Assembly: GCF_947496775.1 (NCBI RefSeq)
Contig: NZ_CANMDU010000004.1
Coordinates: 154,426-218,425 of the forward strand
Length of the DNA stretch: 64,000 bases
From: an uncultured Maribacter sp.
GTDB taxonomy: Bacteria; Bacteroidota; Bacteroidia; Flavobacteriales; Flavobacteriaceae
Direction: 5' to 3'
The notes under the pieces were generated by a model. It ran no database searches, was not told the origin of the DNA, and saw only the letters and a list, made by a program, of their open reading frames with translations. The translations under genes and the position numbers were made by a program. Of this stretch, positions 53,854 through 61,639 are shown in pieces (position 1 is the first letter of the stretch; each line of letters starts with the position of its first letter).

Positions 53854-54702
53854 TTAGGCAAGGATTTCCTGCATTTCGCGATATTTTGAAGGAGAATAAT
53901 TAGTCGTTTTTTTAAAAAAACGACTAAAATGAGCAGGATCATTGAATCCTAGTTCATAAGCAATCTCTTGGTTTTGCTTATCTGTAAATCGTATTAAACG
54001 TTTTGCCTCTAATGCTACTCTATCCAGAATTATTTGCTGTGGAGTCTTCTGGTTATAAATGGAAAACAGGTTAGAAAGTGTTTTAGGGCTTTTAAAAAGA
54101 AGCTCCGCATATTCGTTTACTTTTCTTTTTGTTTTATAATGTGTATCAACCAAAACATTAAACTTACGAATAATATCTATTTGATCATTATCTAGTCTTT
54201 TAACTACTAGTTGTTCTTTAGCAAGTCTTGTAGTAATAATTATTAACCTCTTTAAAAGCATTTGAAGCATATCTCCTTGTATTTTATCTGGAGTGGAGAA
54301 TTCATCCAAAAACACTTCATATAATGTATTAAACTTACGCTCCTGTTCTTTAGGTATAGTAATTATAGGTAAGTCCTGAGTTCCAAAGAATAAAATACCA
54401 TTACAGGAAACTTCACTATCATGATCAGAAATACAATAAAACTCTCTATTAAATAAGAAAGAAGTTAATGGTAAATTGGTATTTTTATAGGAGACATGCT
54501 GTAAATAGGTAGTGGTAACTAATTGATTGGGCTGTAACTGCACAGGAATATCATCAATCTTAATTTCTAAGACTTCCTTGTTCCTATTCCATAAAAAATT
54601 TATAGTCCCAGAAGTTAAAGAAAAATTATGGTGCTCTTTTTTAATGTCATCTGTTAATCCAAAAATAGAGCCTAATTTATAATCTAGGAATTCAAACTTC
54701 AT
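53854..54702 (-). CDS. AraC-family transcriptional regulator
   Basis: This 282-residue regulator has an N-terminal cupin-like sensor region (residues 5-110) and a C-terminal AraC double helix-turn-helix at about 185-280. The latter shows NEYAELLFKSPKTLSNLFSIYNQKTPQQIILDRVALEAKRLIRF and EIAYELGFNDPAHFSRFFKKTTNYSPSKYRE, the classic second HTH. It is transcribed in the same direction as the peptide, CMD and cupredoxin-like genes and probably controls them, possibly in response to oxidants or metals; this is inferred from position. It begins after the pyk terminator region. Confidence 0.9.
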   Translation of the reverse strand: MKFEFLDYKLGSIFGLTDDIKKEHHNFSLTSGTINFLWNRNKEVLEIKIDDIPVQLQPNQLVTTTYLQHVSYKNTNLPLTSFLFNREFYCISDHDSEVSCNGILFFGTQDLPIITIPKEQERKFNTLYEVFLDEFSTPDKIQGDMLQMLLKRLIIITTRLAKEQLVVKRLDNDQIDIIRKFNVLVDTHYKTKRKVNEYAELLFKSPKTLSNLFSIYNQKTPQQIILDRVALEAKRLIRFTDKQNQEIAYELGFNDPAHFSRFFKKTTNYSPSKYREMQEILA

Positions 54703-54772
54703 ACTATATATATTATTGTGCTATAAATTAGTCTAAAGATTACCCTATAACTTACGAAATCCTACAAAAACA

Positions 54773-54804
54773 AAAAGCCCAAACATTATGATGTTTGGGC
54801 TTTT
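54773..54804 (-). terminator. Intrinsic terminator after pyk
   Basis: Perfect 14-base arms (AAAAGCCCAAACAT and ATGTTTGGGCTTTT) enclose a four-base loop. It is read on the minus strand 20 bases past the pyk stop, and the As and Ts on both sides make it bidirectional in principle. Confidence 0.9.
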
Positions 54805-54824
54805 ATATAAGTTTTTACTTTTTC

Positions 54825-56267
54825 TTAAAAATTACAAGTTTCTATTTCTGTAACTCTCAATGTATTTACCATTCCTTTATCCTTTATGGGCATAGCGGCA
54901 AGGCTTATTAACATATCTCCTTCTTCTAAGAATCCTTTTTTGCATGCAATTTTATTTACATCTTCTAAAGTTTCATCCGTAGAGACATAACGATCATAAT
55001 AAAATGCTTTAACTCCCCAAAGTAAATTTAGTTGTGTTAATATTCTTTTGTTTGATGTAAATACTAAGATATGTGCACTTGGTCTCCATGCGGAAATTTG
55101 AAATGCCGTATAACCACTATTTGTTAAAGTAGAAATTGCTTTTGCTTTAATTTCGTTAGCCATTAAAGATGCATGGTAACATACCGATTTTGTAATATAT
55201 CTTTTAGTACGAATATGTGGTGGCTCTTGTGGCACTTTAATTAAATCTGAACCTTCTACACTTTCTAATATACTTGCCATTTTATCAATAACCTGTACTG
55301 GATAATTCCCGACAGAAGTTTCTCCAGAAAGCATCACTGCATCTGCCCCATCCATAACTGAGTTTGCTACATCATTAACCTCTGCTCTTGTAGGCGTAAG
55401 GCTTGTAATCATAGTTTCCATCATTTGGGTTGCTATAATTACTGGTATTCTTGCTTTTTTAGCACGTAGTACTAATTGTTTTTGAATAAGTGGAACCTCA
55501 TGTGCAGGAACCTCAACTCCTAAATCTCCTCTGGCCACCATTAATCCATCGCAGTATGAAACTATTTTATCAATATTTTCAACTGCTTCTGGTTTTTCAA
55601 TTTTTGCTATAATTGGAATTTTATGTTCCGAATGTTCTTGGATTATTTTTTGAAGGTCTATTAAATCTTGACTAAAACGAACAAAAGATAATGCAATCCA
55701 ATCTACCTCTAGGGAGATAGCAAAAATGGCATCTTTAACATCTTTTTCTGTTAAAGCCGGTAGGGAAATATTTGTATTAGGAAGATTTACCCCTTTTTTA
55801 GATTTTAAAGGACCTCCTTGAATTACTTTAGCCTTAACCTCATCCTTTTTGTTGGTTGAAATTACTTCGAACATTAGCTTACCATCATCTAATAAAATAC
55901 GTTCTCCGGCTTGTACATCTTCTGGAAACTTAGTGTAGTTCATATACACTCTTTCTGATGTTCCTTCAAAAGGTTTACCAGTAACAAAAGTAATTTCGTC
56001 TCCAGGAACAACAACAACTTCACCAGCCATTACACCAACACGTAATTTAGGACCCTGTAAATCTCCTAGAATAGAAACATTAGTTCCTAATTCATCATTA
56101 AGCTCTCTTATTATTTTAACACGCTCTGTAACATCTTCATAATCTGCATGAGAAAAATTTATTCTAAAGACATCGACCCCAGTATTGATCATATCTCTTA
56201 AAACTTCTTTTTTGCTTGTTGCAGGACCTAAGGTGGCTACTATTTTTGTCTTCTTTTGTCTTGGCAT
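54825..56267 (-). CDS. pyk: Pyruvate kinase
   Basis: This 480-residue glycolytic enzyme makes pyruvate and ATP from phosphoenolpyruvate. Visible motifs are VATLGPATSKKEVLRDMINTGVDVFRINFSHAD at the N-terminus, the substrate/metal site IPIIAKIEKPEAVENID, GLMVARGDLGVEVP and VIIATQMMETMITSLTPTRAEVNDVANSVMDGADAVMLSGETSVGNYP, followed by a complete C-terminal domain. No fusion or truncation is seen. It is the last gene of the acpP-fabF-rnc-IPExxxVDY-pyk series and starts two bases after the IPExxxVDY gene. Confidence 0.97.
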   Translation of the reverse strand: MPRQKKTKIVATLGPATSKKEVLRDMINTGVDVFRINFSHADYEDVTERVKIIRELNDELGTNVSILGDLQGPKLRVGVMAGEVVVVPGDEITFVTGKPFEGTSERVYMNYTKFPEDVQAGERILLDDGKLMFEVISTNKKDEVKAKVIQGGPLKSKKGVNLPNTNISLPALTEKDVKDAIFAISLEVDWIALSFVRFSQDLIDLQKIIQEHSEHKIPIIAKIEKPEAVENIDKIVSYCDGLMVARGDLGVEVPAHEVPLIQKQLVLRAKKARIPVIIATQMMETMITSLTPTRAEVNDVANSVMDGADAVMLSGETSVGNYPVQVIDKMASILESVEGSDLIKVPQEPPHIRTKRYITKSVCYHASLMANEIKAKAISTLTNSGYTAFQISAWRPSAHILVFTSNKRILTQLNLLWGVKAFYYDRYVSTDETLEDVNKIACKKGFLEEGDMLISLAAMPIKDKGMVNTLRVTEIETCNF

Positions 56268-56269
56268 TG

Positions 56270-56734
56270 TTAAAATATTAAGTTGTTCTTAGATTTTAAA
56301 TTTTCAGCATCTATTTCATATGCTGTTATTATTTTGGGTATGGTTACCAATGCTTTTAAAATAGTATCTACCATTTGTGCTTCATCCTCTTCAATTTTAA
56401 GAAAATAATCTATTTCCTTATGCTCTGGAATTAAATGATGCGTTGTAAAGGCAGGCTCATCTTTAAAAAGATTTGTTGATACAGTACTTTCTTCTTTTTT
56501 ACTATTATTAGAAATAAGTGTCCAATACCTATCATTAATTTCATCTTCCCATTCAAAAAACGGAAAAGACACTGTATTGGATATGTCTAAATCTTTTCGA
56601 GATCTTTTAAAATTAGCTTTAAGACAGTTGTTTATCTCATATACCAAATTATAATCTGGTAAGCTACTATGCAGAGCAATTAAAATAAAAGCTTCTTCAA
56701 AAAAATCTCCAGTAATCTTGTGTACTGCTACCAT
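56270..56734 (-). CDS. IPExxxVDY-family protein
   Basis: This 154-residue soluble protein carries the family's motif near its C-terminal half as IPEHKEIDYFLKIE (Ile in place of Val). FEEAFILIALHSSLPDYNLVYEINNCLKANFKR opens the protein. The family is found in Bacteroidota next to pyk and has no known function. I chose the ATG at 56734 over the TTG at 56752, because an exact TAnnTTTG -10 overlaps the latter. It precedes pyk by two bases and is probably co-transcribed with it. Confidence 0.8.
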   Translation of the reverse strand: MVAVHKITGDFFEEAFILIALHSSLPDYNLVYEINNCLKANFKRSRKDLDISNTVSFPFFEWEDEINDRYWTLISNNSKKEESTVSTNLFKDEPAFTTHHLIPEHKEIDYFLKIEEDEAQMVDTILKALVTIPKIITAYEIDAENLKSKNNLIF

Positions 56735-56749
56735 AGGCCACAAAAAAGA

Positions 56750-56757
56750 CAAATATA
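56750..56757 (-). promoter_or_regulatory. Promoter -10 for the IPExxxVDY-pyk unit
   Basis: On the minus strand the sequence reads TATATTTG, an exact TAnnTTTG match, 15 bases before the ATG at 56734. This separates IPExxxVDY-pyk from rnc transcriptionally, at least in part. No -33 TTG at standard spacing was found. Confidence 0.5.
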
Positions 56758-56813
56758 GGATTAATTAGCAATCTGCCTAATTAAGAAATTATAATAAAAC
56801 GCCCTAATTTGTT

Positions 56814-56829
56814 ACTATAACGTTATAGT
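56814..56829. promoter_or_regulatory. 16-base perfect palindrome upstream of IPExxxVDY-pyk
   Basis: ACTATAACGTTATAGT is a perfect palindrome between rnc and the IPExxxVDY promoter-like -10, about 57 bases upstream of the latter. It could be an operator; the protein that might bind it is unknown. Confidence 0.35.
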
Positions 56830-56843
56830 GTTGAAAAAATAAC

Positions 56844-57581
56844 CTAAGATTGGTTCATTTTATCTTGCAAAGCAAAATATGCTCTTTTAGACGCTCTTTC
56901 TTCTGCCTTTTTCTTTGATGTTGCTCGAGCTTTGGCAACGACAGTATCTGCAATAGACAATTTTACTGCGAAATGCTTTAAAGTATCGTTACCGGTATCT
57001 TCGTAAACATTATAATTAAATGTCTTTTTTTGTTTTTGACACCATTCAATTATTAGGCTTTTGTAACTAATTACTTTACCTTCTAACTGTTCTATATCTA
57101 CATATGGTTTAACAACCTTATTTTCAATAAATATTTCACAATATTTATATCCTCTATCTAAGTATATTGCTCCTATCAATGCCTCAAAAACATTTCCGTG
57201 AATATTATCTCCAAAATGAGATTTTGGTATTCTACTTTCAACAAATTTTATGAGTTCTAAATCTTTTCCTAATTCGTTAAGATGTTCTCTACTTACAATT
57301 TTAGACCGCATCTTAGTTAAGTAACCTTCATCTCCTTCTGGAACTTCATTATAAAGGTATTTAGAAATTATGGTTCCTAGCATGGAATCTCCCAAAAACT
57401 CTAACCTCTCATAATTCATTGGAATACCATCACTATCTTTTACATTAGCTGACCTATGTAAAAATGCTTTTTTATAAATTCCTAAATTTTTAGGTTTAAA
57501 GCCTAGTATTGCCTTTATTCCCAAAAAAAAATTCCCATCCTCTTTAGAATGGGAATTAAATATATTTGATGGGAAATTCAT
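56844..57581 (-). CDS. rnc: Ribonuclease III
   Basis: This 245-residue endonuclease cleaves double-stranded RNA in rRNA and mRNA processing. The catalytic signature NYERLEFLGDSMLGTIISKYLY lies near residue 50 and the second acidic site is in FEALIGAIYLDRGY. A C-terminal double-stranded RNA-binding domain follows (ISYKSLIIEWCQKQKKTFNYNVYE, ending in KAEERASKRAYFAL). The N-terminus is about 25 residues longer than in E. coli. It lies six bases after fabF, which matches the conserved acpP-fabF-rnc order. Confidence 0.96.
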   Translation of the reverse strand: MNFPSNIFNSHSKEDGNFFLGIKAILGFKPKNLGIYKKAFLHRSANVKDSDGIPMNYERLEFLGDSMLGTIISKYLYNEVPEGDEGYLTKMRSKIVSREHLNELGKDLELIKFVESRIPKSHFGDNIHGNVFEALIGAIYLDRGYKYCEIFIENKVVKPYVDIEQLEGKVISYKSLIIEWCQKQKKTFNYNVYEDTGNDTLKHFAVKLSIADTVVAKARATSKKKAEERASKRAYFALQDKMNQS

Positions 57582-57587
57582 CGATTC

Positions 57588-58838
57588 TTAGTTCATTTTT
57601 TTAAAAATAACACATGCATTGTGCCCTCCAAAACCAAAAGTATTGCTTAAAGCAACATTAACTTCTCTTTTTTGAGCCTTATTTAGTGTTAAATTTAATT
57701 TCGGATCAATTCTTTCGTCAACCGTAGTATGGTTAATTGTTGGAGGCACGATACTATGTTTCATAGCAAGAATAGATGCTATTGCTTCTATAGCTCCTGC
57801 TGCTCCAAGTAGGTGACCAGTCATGGACTTGGTAGAATTAATATTTATTTTCTCTGCATGCTCGCCAAATACTTCTGAAATTGCTTTAAGTTCTGCAACA
57901 TCCCCTAAAGGCGTAGATGTTCCATGTGTATTAATAGCGTCTACATCTTCAGGATTTAATCCTGCATCTTTTAAACAATTTTGCATAACACGAACAACTC
58001 CTATTCCATCAGGATGCGGAGCGGTCATATGGTACGCGTCATTAGATAAACCTCCTCCTAAAACTTCGGCGTAAATTTTGGCGCCTCTTGCCTTAGCATG
58101 TTCATATTCTTCTAGAATTAATGCACCTGCACCTTCTCCTAAAACAAAACCATCTCGAGTAGCATCAAAAGGTCTAGAAGCCGTTTCTGGGCTATCATTT
58201 CTTCTAGATAAAGCGTGCATAGCTCCAAATCCTCCCATACCTGCAATAGTTACTGCTGCCTCACTTCCTCCTGTAACAATAACATCGCTATATCCTAATC
58301 GAATATTATTCATAGCATCTATCATTGCATTTGCTGAAGAAGCACATGCAGATACAGTAGTATAATTTGCTCCCATAAAACCATGTTTTATTGATATATT
58401 TCCTGGAGCAATATCTGCAATCATTTTAGGAATAAAGAAAGGGTTAAATCTAGGTGTACCATCTCCTTCTGCAAAGTTCATAACTTCATTCTGGAAAGTT
58501 TCTAGCCCACCAATACCAGCACCCCAAATAACGCCAACTCTAAATTTATCTACTTTATCTAAATCTAAGCCAGAATCTATAATTGCTTCATCTGAAGCAA
58601 CTAAGGCATACTGTGCAAATTTATCCAATTTACGCGCTTCCTTTCTATCAAAATGATCTAATGCGTTAAAATTCTTTAACTCACACGCAAATTTAGTTTT
58701 AAACTTTTCCGTATCGTAATAAGTAACAGGCGCAGACCCACTCTTACCAGCGATTAAAGCATTCCAGTATTCTTCTATATTATTACCTATAGGCGTTAAC
58801 GCGCCTAATCCAGTAACTACAACTCTTTTTAATTGCAT
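57588..58838 (-). CDS. fabF: 3-oxoacyl-ACP synthase II
   Basis: This 416-residue condensing enzyme elongates fatty acids by joining malonyl-ACP to acyl-ACP. The Cys-His-His triad is intact: Cys165 (VSACASSAN), His305 (INTHGTSTPLGD) and His342 (SMTGHLLGAAG). The GFGGHN motif at the C-terminus is also present. The length matches FabF. It follows acpP on the same strand, so its substrate carrier is encoded next to it, and is six bases ahead of rnc. A hairpin with a T-run lies between acpP and fabF. Confidence 0.97.
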   Translation of the reverse strand: MQLKRVVVTGLGALTPIGNNIEEYWNALIAGKSGSAPVTYYDTEKFKTKFACELKNFNALDHFDRKEARKLDKFAQYALVASDEAIIDSGLDLDKVDKFRVGVIWGAGIGGLETFQNEVMNFAEGDGTPRFNPFFIPKMIADIAPGNISIKHGFMGANYTTVSACASSANAMIDAMNNIRLGYSDVIVTGGSEAAVTIAGMGGFGAMHALSRRNDSPETASRPFDATRDGFVLGEGAGALILEEYEHAKARGAKIYAEVLGGGLSNDAYHMTAPHPDGIGVVRVMQNCLKDAGLNPEDVDAINTHGTSTPLGDVAELKAISEVFGEHAEKININSTKSMTGHLLGAAGAIEAIASILAMKHSIVPPTINHTTVDERIDPKLNLTLNKAQKREVNVALSNTFGFGGHNACVIFKKMN

Positions 58839-58886
58839 TGAACCGGGTATTTATTATTCCTTAACTAAGGGGAAATTAAAAAAAAA

Positions 58887-58916
58887 TATCCATGCGGCAT
58901 ACTAACCACATGGATA
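58887..58916 (-). terminator. Hairpin terminator between acpP and fabF
   Basis: TATCCATG and CATGGATA are eight-base arms with a 14-base loop, followed on the minus strand by a run of Ts. It lies 30 bases past the acpP stop and may only partly stop transcription, making acpP more abundant than fabF. Confidence 0.6.
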
Positions 58917-58946
58917 ATTTAAAATCTTGTTCCAGTAATCATAGGA

Positions 58947-59180
58947 TTACTTAGCTTCTTCTATATAGCTTATGGCTTGGCCAACTGTTGCGATATTTTC
59001 AGCTTGATCATCAGGAATTTGAATATCGAATTCTTTTTCGAATTCCATAATCAACTCAACAGTATCCAGTGAATCTGCCCCTAAGTCGTTAGTAAAGCTA
59101 GCTTCCGTTACCACTTCGTTTTCATCAACTCCTAATTTATCAACGATGATAGCTTTTACTCTTGATGCAATGTCTGACAT
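58947..59180 (-). CDS. acpP: Acyl carrier protein
   Basis: This 77-residue protein carries growing fatty acids on a phosphopantetheine arm attached to Ser37 in [10 protein letters not shown]. The sequence is acidic and ends in [21 protein letters not shown], as usual. I set the start at the ATG at 59180; the longer frame to 59243 adds 21 unlikely hydrophobic residues and overlaps a promoter-like site. It is first in the fabF-rnc series. The likely high expression fits the terminator-like hairpin just downstream. Confidence 0.97.
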   Translation of the reverse strand: MSDIASRVKAIIVDKLGVDENEVVTEASFTNDLGADSLDTVELIMEFEKEFDIQIPDDQAENIATVGQAISYIEEAK

Positions 59181-59212
59181 AATAATATTGGTTTTAAAAT
59201 TTAAATTGTTGG

Positions 59213-59220
59213 CAAAAATA
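59213..59220 (-). promoter_or_regulatory. Promoter -10 (TAnnTTTG) for acpP
   Basis: On the minus strand the sequence reads TATTTTTG, an exact match to TAnnTTTG, 32 bases before the acpP ATG. No -33 TTG is seen at standard spacing. Confidence 0.45.
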
Positions 59221-59340
59221 AAAAACTTATGGTTTAATAACACTATTTGCCGTTAAAATGTCAACTAATTTAAACAAATTAAAAACAAGTGTGCTATTTT
59301 AGCCCTATAAATATTTTAATATATCACACCAATTCTTACT

Positions 59341-59910
59341 ATGAAAAGTATTGTTCTATTTGCTTCTGGTTCTGGTTCTAATGTTGAAAACATAGTACAG
59401 TTTTTTCAGAATAAGACGAATGTAACTATTGCCTGCGTACTAACTAACAAAAGGGATGCCAAAGTTTTAGACCGATGCAACAGGCTAAATATCAATGCCC
59501 TATATTTTAATAGAAACGCATTCTCGAAAACAGATGCTGTATTAAAAGTACTAGAGTCTTTTAATCCAGATTTAATTGTTCTTGCAGGTTTTTTGTGGAA
59601 AATACCTAAAAATCTTATTCAGGCTTTTCCAAAAAAAATTATAAATATTCATCCTGCTTTATTACCTAAATACGGAGGCAAAGGTATGTATGGAGATTAT
59701 GTACACGCTGCCATTAAAGAAAATAAAGAGACCGAAACTGGTATTACCATTCATTATGTGAATGAAAATTATGATGAAGGAGCGATAATACAACAAGAAA
59801 AAGTCGAAATCTTAAGTAACGATACCGTTCCAGAAATAGCAGAAAAAGTACATAATTTAGAATACGAACACTTTCCTAGAGTGATAGAAAAACTACTTTT
59901 AGAACAATAA
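59341..59910 (+). CDS. purN: Phosphoribosylglycinamide formyltransferase
   Basis: This 189-residue enzyme transfers a formyl group from 10-formyltetrahydrofolate to glycinamide ribonucleotide in purine synthesis. It shows the phosphate-binding GSGSNVENIV opening, the folate-site segment VLAGFLWKIPKNLIQAFPKKIINIHPALLPKYGGKGMYG (with catalytic Asn and His), and ETGITIHYVNENYDEGAIIQQ with the catalytic Asp. Its stop overlaps the RNase H start by one base (TAATG). It is divergent from acpP. purF lies 1.7 kb downstream on the same strand. Confidence 0.96.
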   Translation: MKSIVLFASGSGSNVENIVQFFQNKTNVTIACVLTNKRDAKVLDRCNRLNINALYFNRNAFSKTDAVLKVLESFNPDLIVLAGFLWKIPKNLIQAFPKKIINIHPALLPKYGGKGMYGDYVHAAIKENKETETGITIHYVNENYDEGAIIQQEKVEILSNDTVPEIAEKVHNLEYEHFPRVIEKLLLEQ

Positions 59911-60545
59911 TGGCGGGCAAAAAGAAATTTTATGTCGTTTGGCAAGGAGTAAAACCTGGAATTTACACTAGCTGGAAAGAATGCAAAACTGCTATTACTG
60001 GTTTTAAAGGAGCGCAATACAAATCTTTTGACTCCTTAACCCTTGCTAAAACTGCATTTAATGGTAGTTACAATGACTACAAAGGGCAAAAACCAAATAA
60101 AGCCAAATTATCTAAAGAAGAACTTGCAAAATATGGTTTACCCAATTACAACTCTATTTCTGTAGATGCTGCCTCTAGTGGTAACCCTGGTATAATGGAA
60201 TACCAAGGCGTGGATACCAAAACCGGAAAAAAATTATTTCACCAAGGTCCTTTTAAACAAGGAACAAATAATATTGGAGAGTTTTTAGCTTTAGTACATG
60301 GCTTAGCTTTTTTAAAAAAACACGATAGTGATAGAATTCTTTACACCGATTCTAGAACAGCAATGAGTTGGGTTCGAAAAAAAAATTGCAACACCAAGCT
60401 GAAACCCAATAAAAAAAACGAGGAACTTTTTATTCTAATTAAACGGGCTACAGATTGGTTACAAACTAATTCATATAATACCATCATAGTAAAATGGGAA
60501 ACCAAAGCTTGGGGAGAAATTCCTGCCGATTTTGGCCGCAAATAA
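59910..60545 (+). CDS. rnhA: Ribonuclease H with N-terminal viroplasmin domain
   Basis: This 211-residue protein has an N-terminal viroplasmin-like hybrid-binding domain (residues 3-58, KKFYVVWQGVKPGIYTSWKECKTAITGFKGAQYKSF), a linker, and an RNase HI-type domain (about 80-211). The catalytic acidic residues appear in SVDAASSGNPG, GEFLALVHGL and YTDSRTA, with the final Asp in IPADFG. This domain order matches the RNase HI variant common in Bacteroidota. It degrades RNA of RNA-DNA hybrids. It is translationally coupled to purN by a TAATG overlap. Confidence 0.92.
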   Translation: MAGKKKFYVVWQGVKPGIYTSWKECKTAITGFKGAQYKSFDSLTLAKTAFNGSYNDYKGQKPNKAKLSKEELAKYGLPNYNSISVDAASSGNPGIMEYQGVDTKTGKKLFHQGPFKQGTNNIGEFLALVHGLAFLKKHDSDRILYTDSRTAMSWVRKKNCNTKLKPNKKNEELFILIKRATDWLQTNSYNTIIVKWETKAWGEIPADFGRK

Positions 60546-60639
60546 TTCCGCCTAGTTGTTTTTTAACAAATTAATAAGTCTATTTATAAAATTTCACTAA
60601 TTGATATAATTGGTTACTGTTTTTCGTTTTTCAAAGCCG

Positions 60640-60647
60640 TATATTTG
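60640..60647 (+). promoter_or_regulatory. Promoter -10 (TAnnTTTG) for the PfkB kinase gene
   Basis: TATATTTG is an exact match to the Bacteroidota -10 and lies 20 bases before the ATG at 60668. The nearest upstream TTG leaves 27 bases, longer than usual. Confidence 0.5.
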
Positions 60648-60667
60648 CAGCTTAATTTTTATTAAAA

Positions 60668-61591
60668 ATGGGTAAATTATTAATAGTAGGCACAGTTGCC
60701 TTTGACGCCATTGAAACTCCTTTTGGAAAAACCGATAAAATATTAGGAGGAGCTGCTACTTTTATTGGTTTAGCAGCCTCTCAATTTGATGTAGATTCTG
60801 CCATTGTTTCTGTGGTAGGAGAAGATTTTCCGGAAGAATATTTAAACCTTCTTACATCTAAAAACATAGACCTTTCTTCTTTAGAGATTGTAAAAGGAGG
60901 AAAAACCTTTTTCTGGGAAGGAAAATATCATAATGATTTAAATTCTAGAGATACAATTACTACAGAATTAAATGTATTAGCAGATTTTAATCCGGTTGTT
61001 CCTGAAAACTTTAAAGATGCTAATGTTGTTATGTTAGGAAATTTACACCCTAGCGTACAAATGAGTGTTATTAAGCAAATGGATAAGAAACCCGACCTTA
61101 TCATTCTAGATACTATGAATTTCTGGATGGATAATGCCTTAGAAGAGTTGAAGGGCGTAATTAAAGAAATAGATATTTTAACTATTAATGATGAAGAAGC
61201 CAGACAATTAACTGGCGAATACTCTTTAGTTAAAGCGGCTAGTACTATCCTTAAAATGGGTCCAAAATATTTAGTTATTAAAAAAGGAGAACATGGTGCT
61301 TTATTATTCCATGATGACAAAGTATTCTTTGCTCCTGCGTTACCTCTAGAGGAAGTTTTTGACCCAACTGGTGCTGGAGATACTTTTGCAGGAGGATTTT
61401 CTGGGTATTTAGCAGCAACCAAAAACACTAGTTTTAATAATTTAAAAAATGCTGTAATACATGGTTCTAACCTTGCCTCTTTTTCGGTAGAGAAATTTGG
61501 AACGGAAAGAATGGAAAACTTACAAAGAGATGAAGTCAATAAAAGACTTCATCAATTTAAGACATTAACACAATTTGACATCGAATTATAA
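60668..61591 (+). CDS. PfkB-family sugar/nucleoside kinase
   Basis: This 307-residue kinase has PfkB signature 1 in LGGAATFIGLAASQFDVDSAIVSVVGEDFP and signature 2 in DPTGAGDTFAGGFSGYLA, with the catalytic Asp. FLIVGTVAFDAIETPFGKTD-like opening residues (here LLIVGTVAFDAIETPFG) differ from fructokinases, and I would class it with the adenosine kinase/ribokinase-like group near purine genes. It is followed by purF after a terminator. The position suggests, but does not prove, a role in nucleoside salvage. Confidence 0.82.
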   Translation: MGKLLIVGTVAFDAIETPFGKTDKILGGAATFIGLAASQFDVDSAIVSVVGEDFPEEYLNLLTSKNIDLSSLEIVKGGKTFFWEGKYHNDLNSRDTITTELNVLADFNPVVPENFKDANVVMLGNLHPSVQMSVIKQMDKKPDLIILDTMNFWMDNALEELKGVIKEIDILTINDEEARQLTGEYSLVKAASTILKMGPKYLVIKKGEHGALLFHDDKVFFAPALPLEEVFDPTGAGDTFAGGFSGYLAATKNTSFNNLKNAVIHGSNLASFSVEKFGTERMENLQRDEVNKRLHQFKTLTQFDIEL

Positions 61592-61600
61592 TAATCTAAC

Positions 61601-61622
61601 GCCCCAAATTTGGGGCTTTTTT
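61601..61622 (+). terminator. Intrinsic terminator between the kinase gene and purF
   Basis: GCCCCAAATTTGGGGC folds into a short stem with a tight loop, followed by six Ts. It lies nine bases past the kinase stop and 18 bases before the purF start. Confidence 0.85.
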
Positions 61623-61639
61623 AATACAACTACAAAGTA

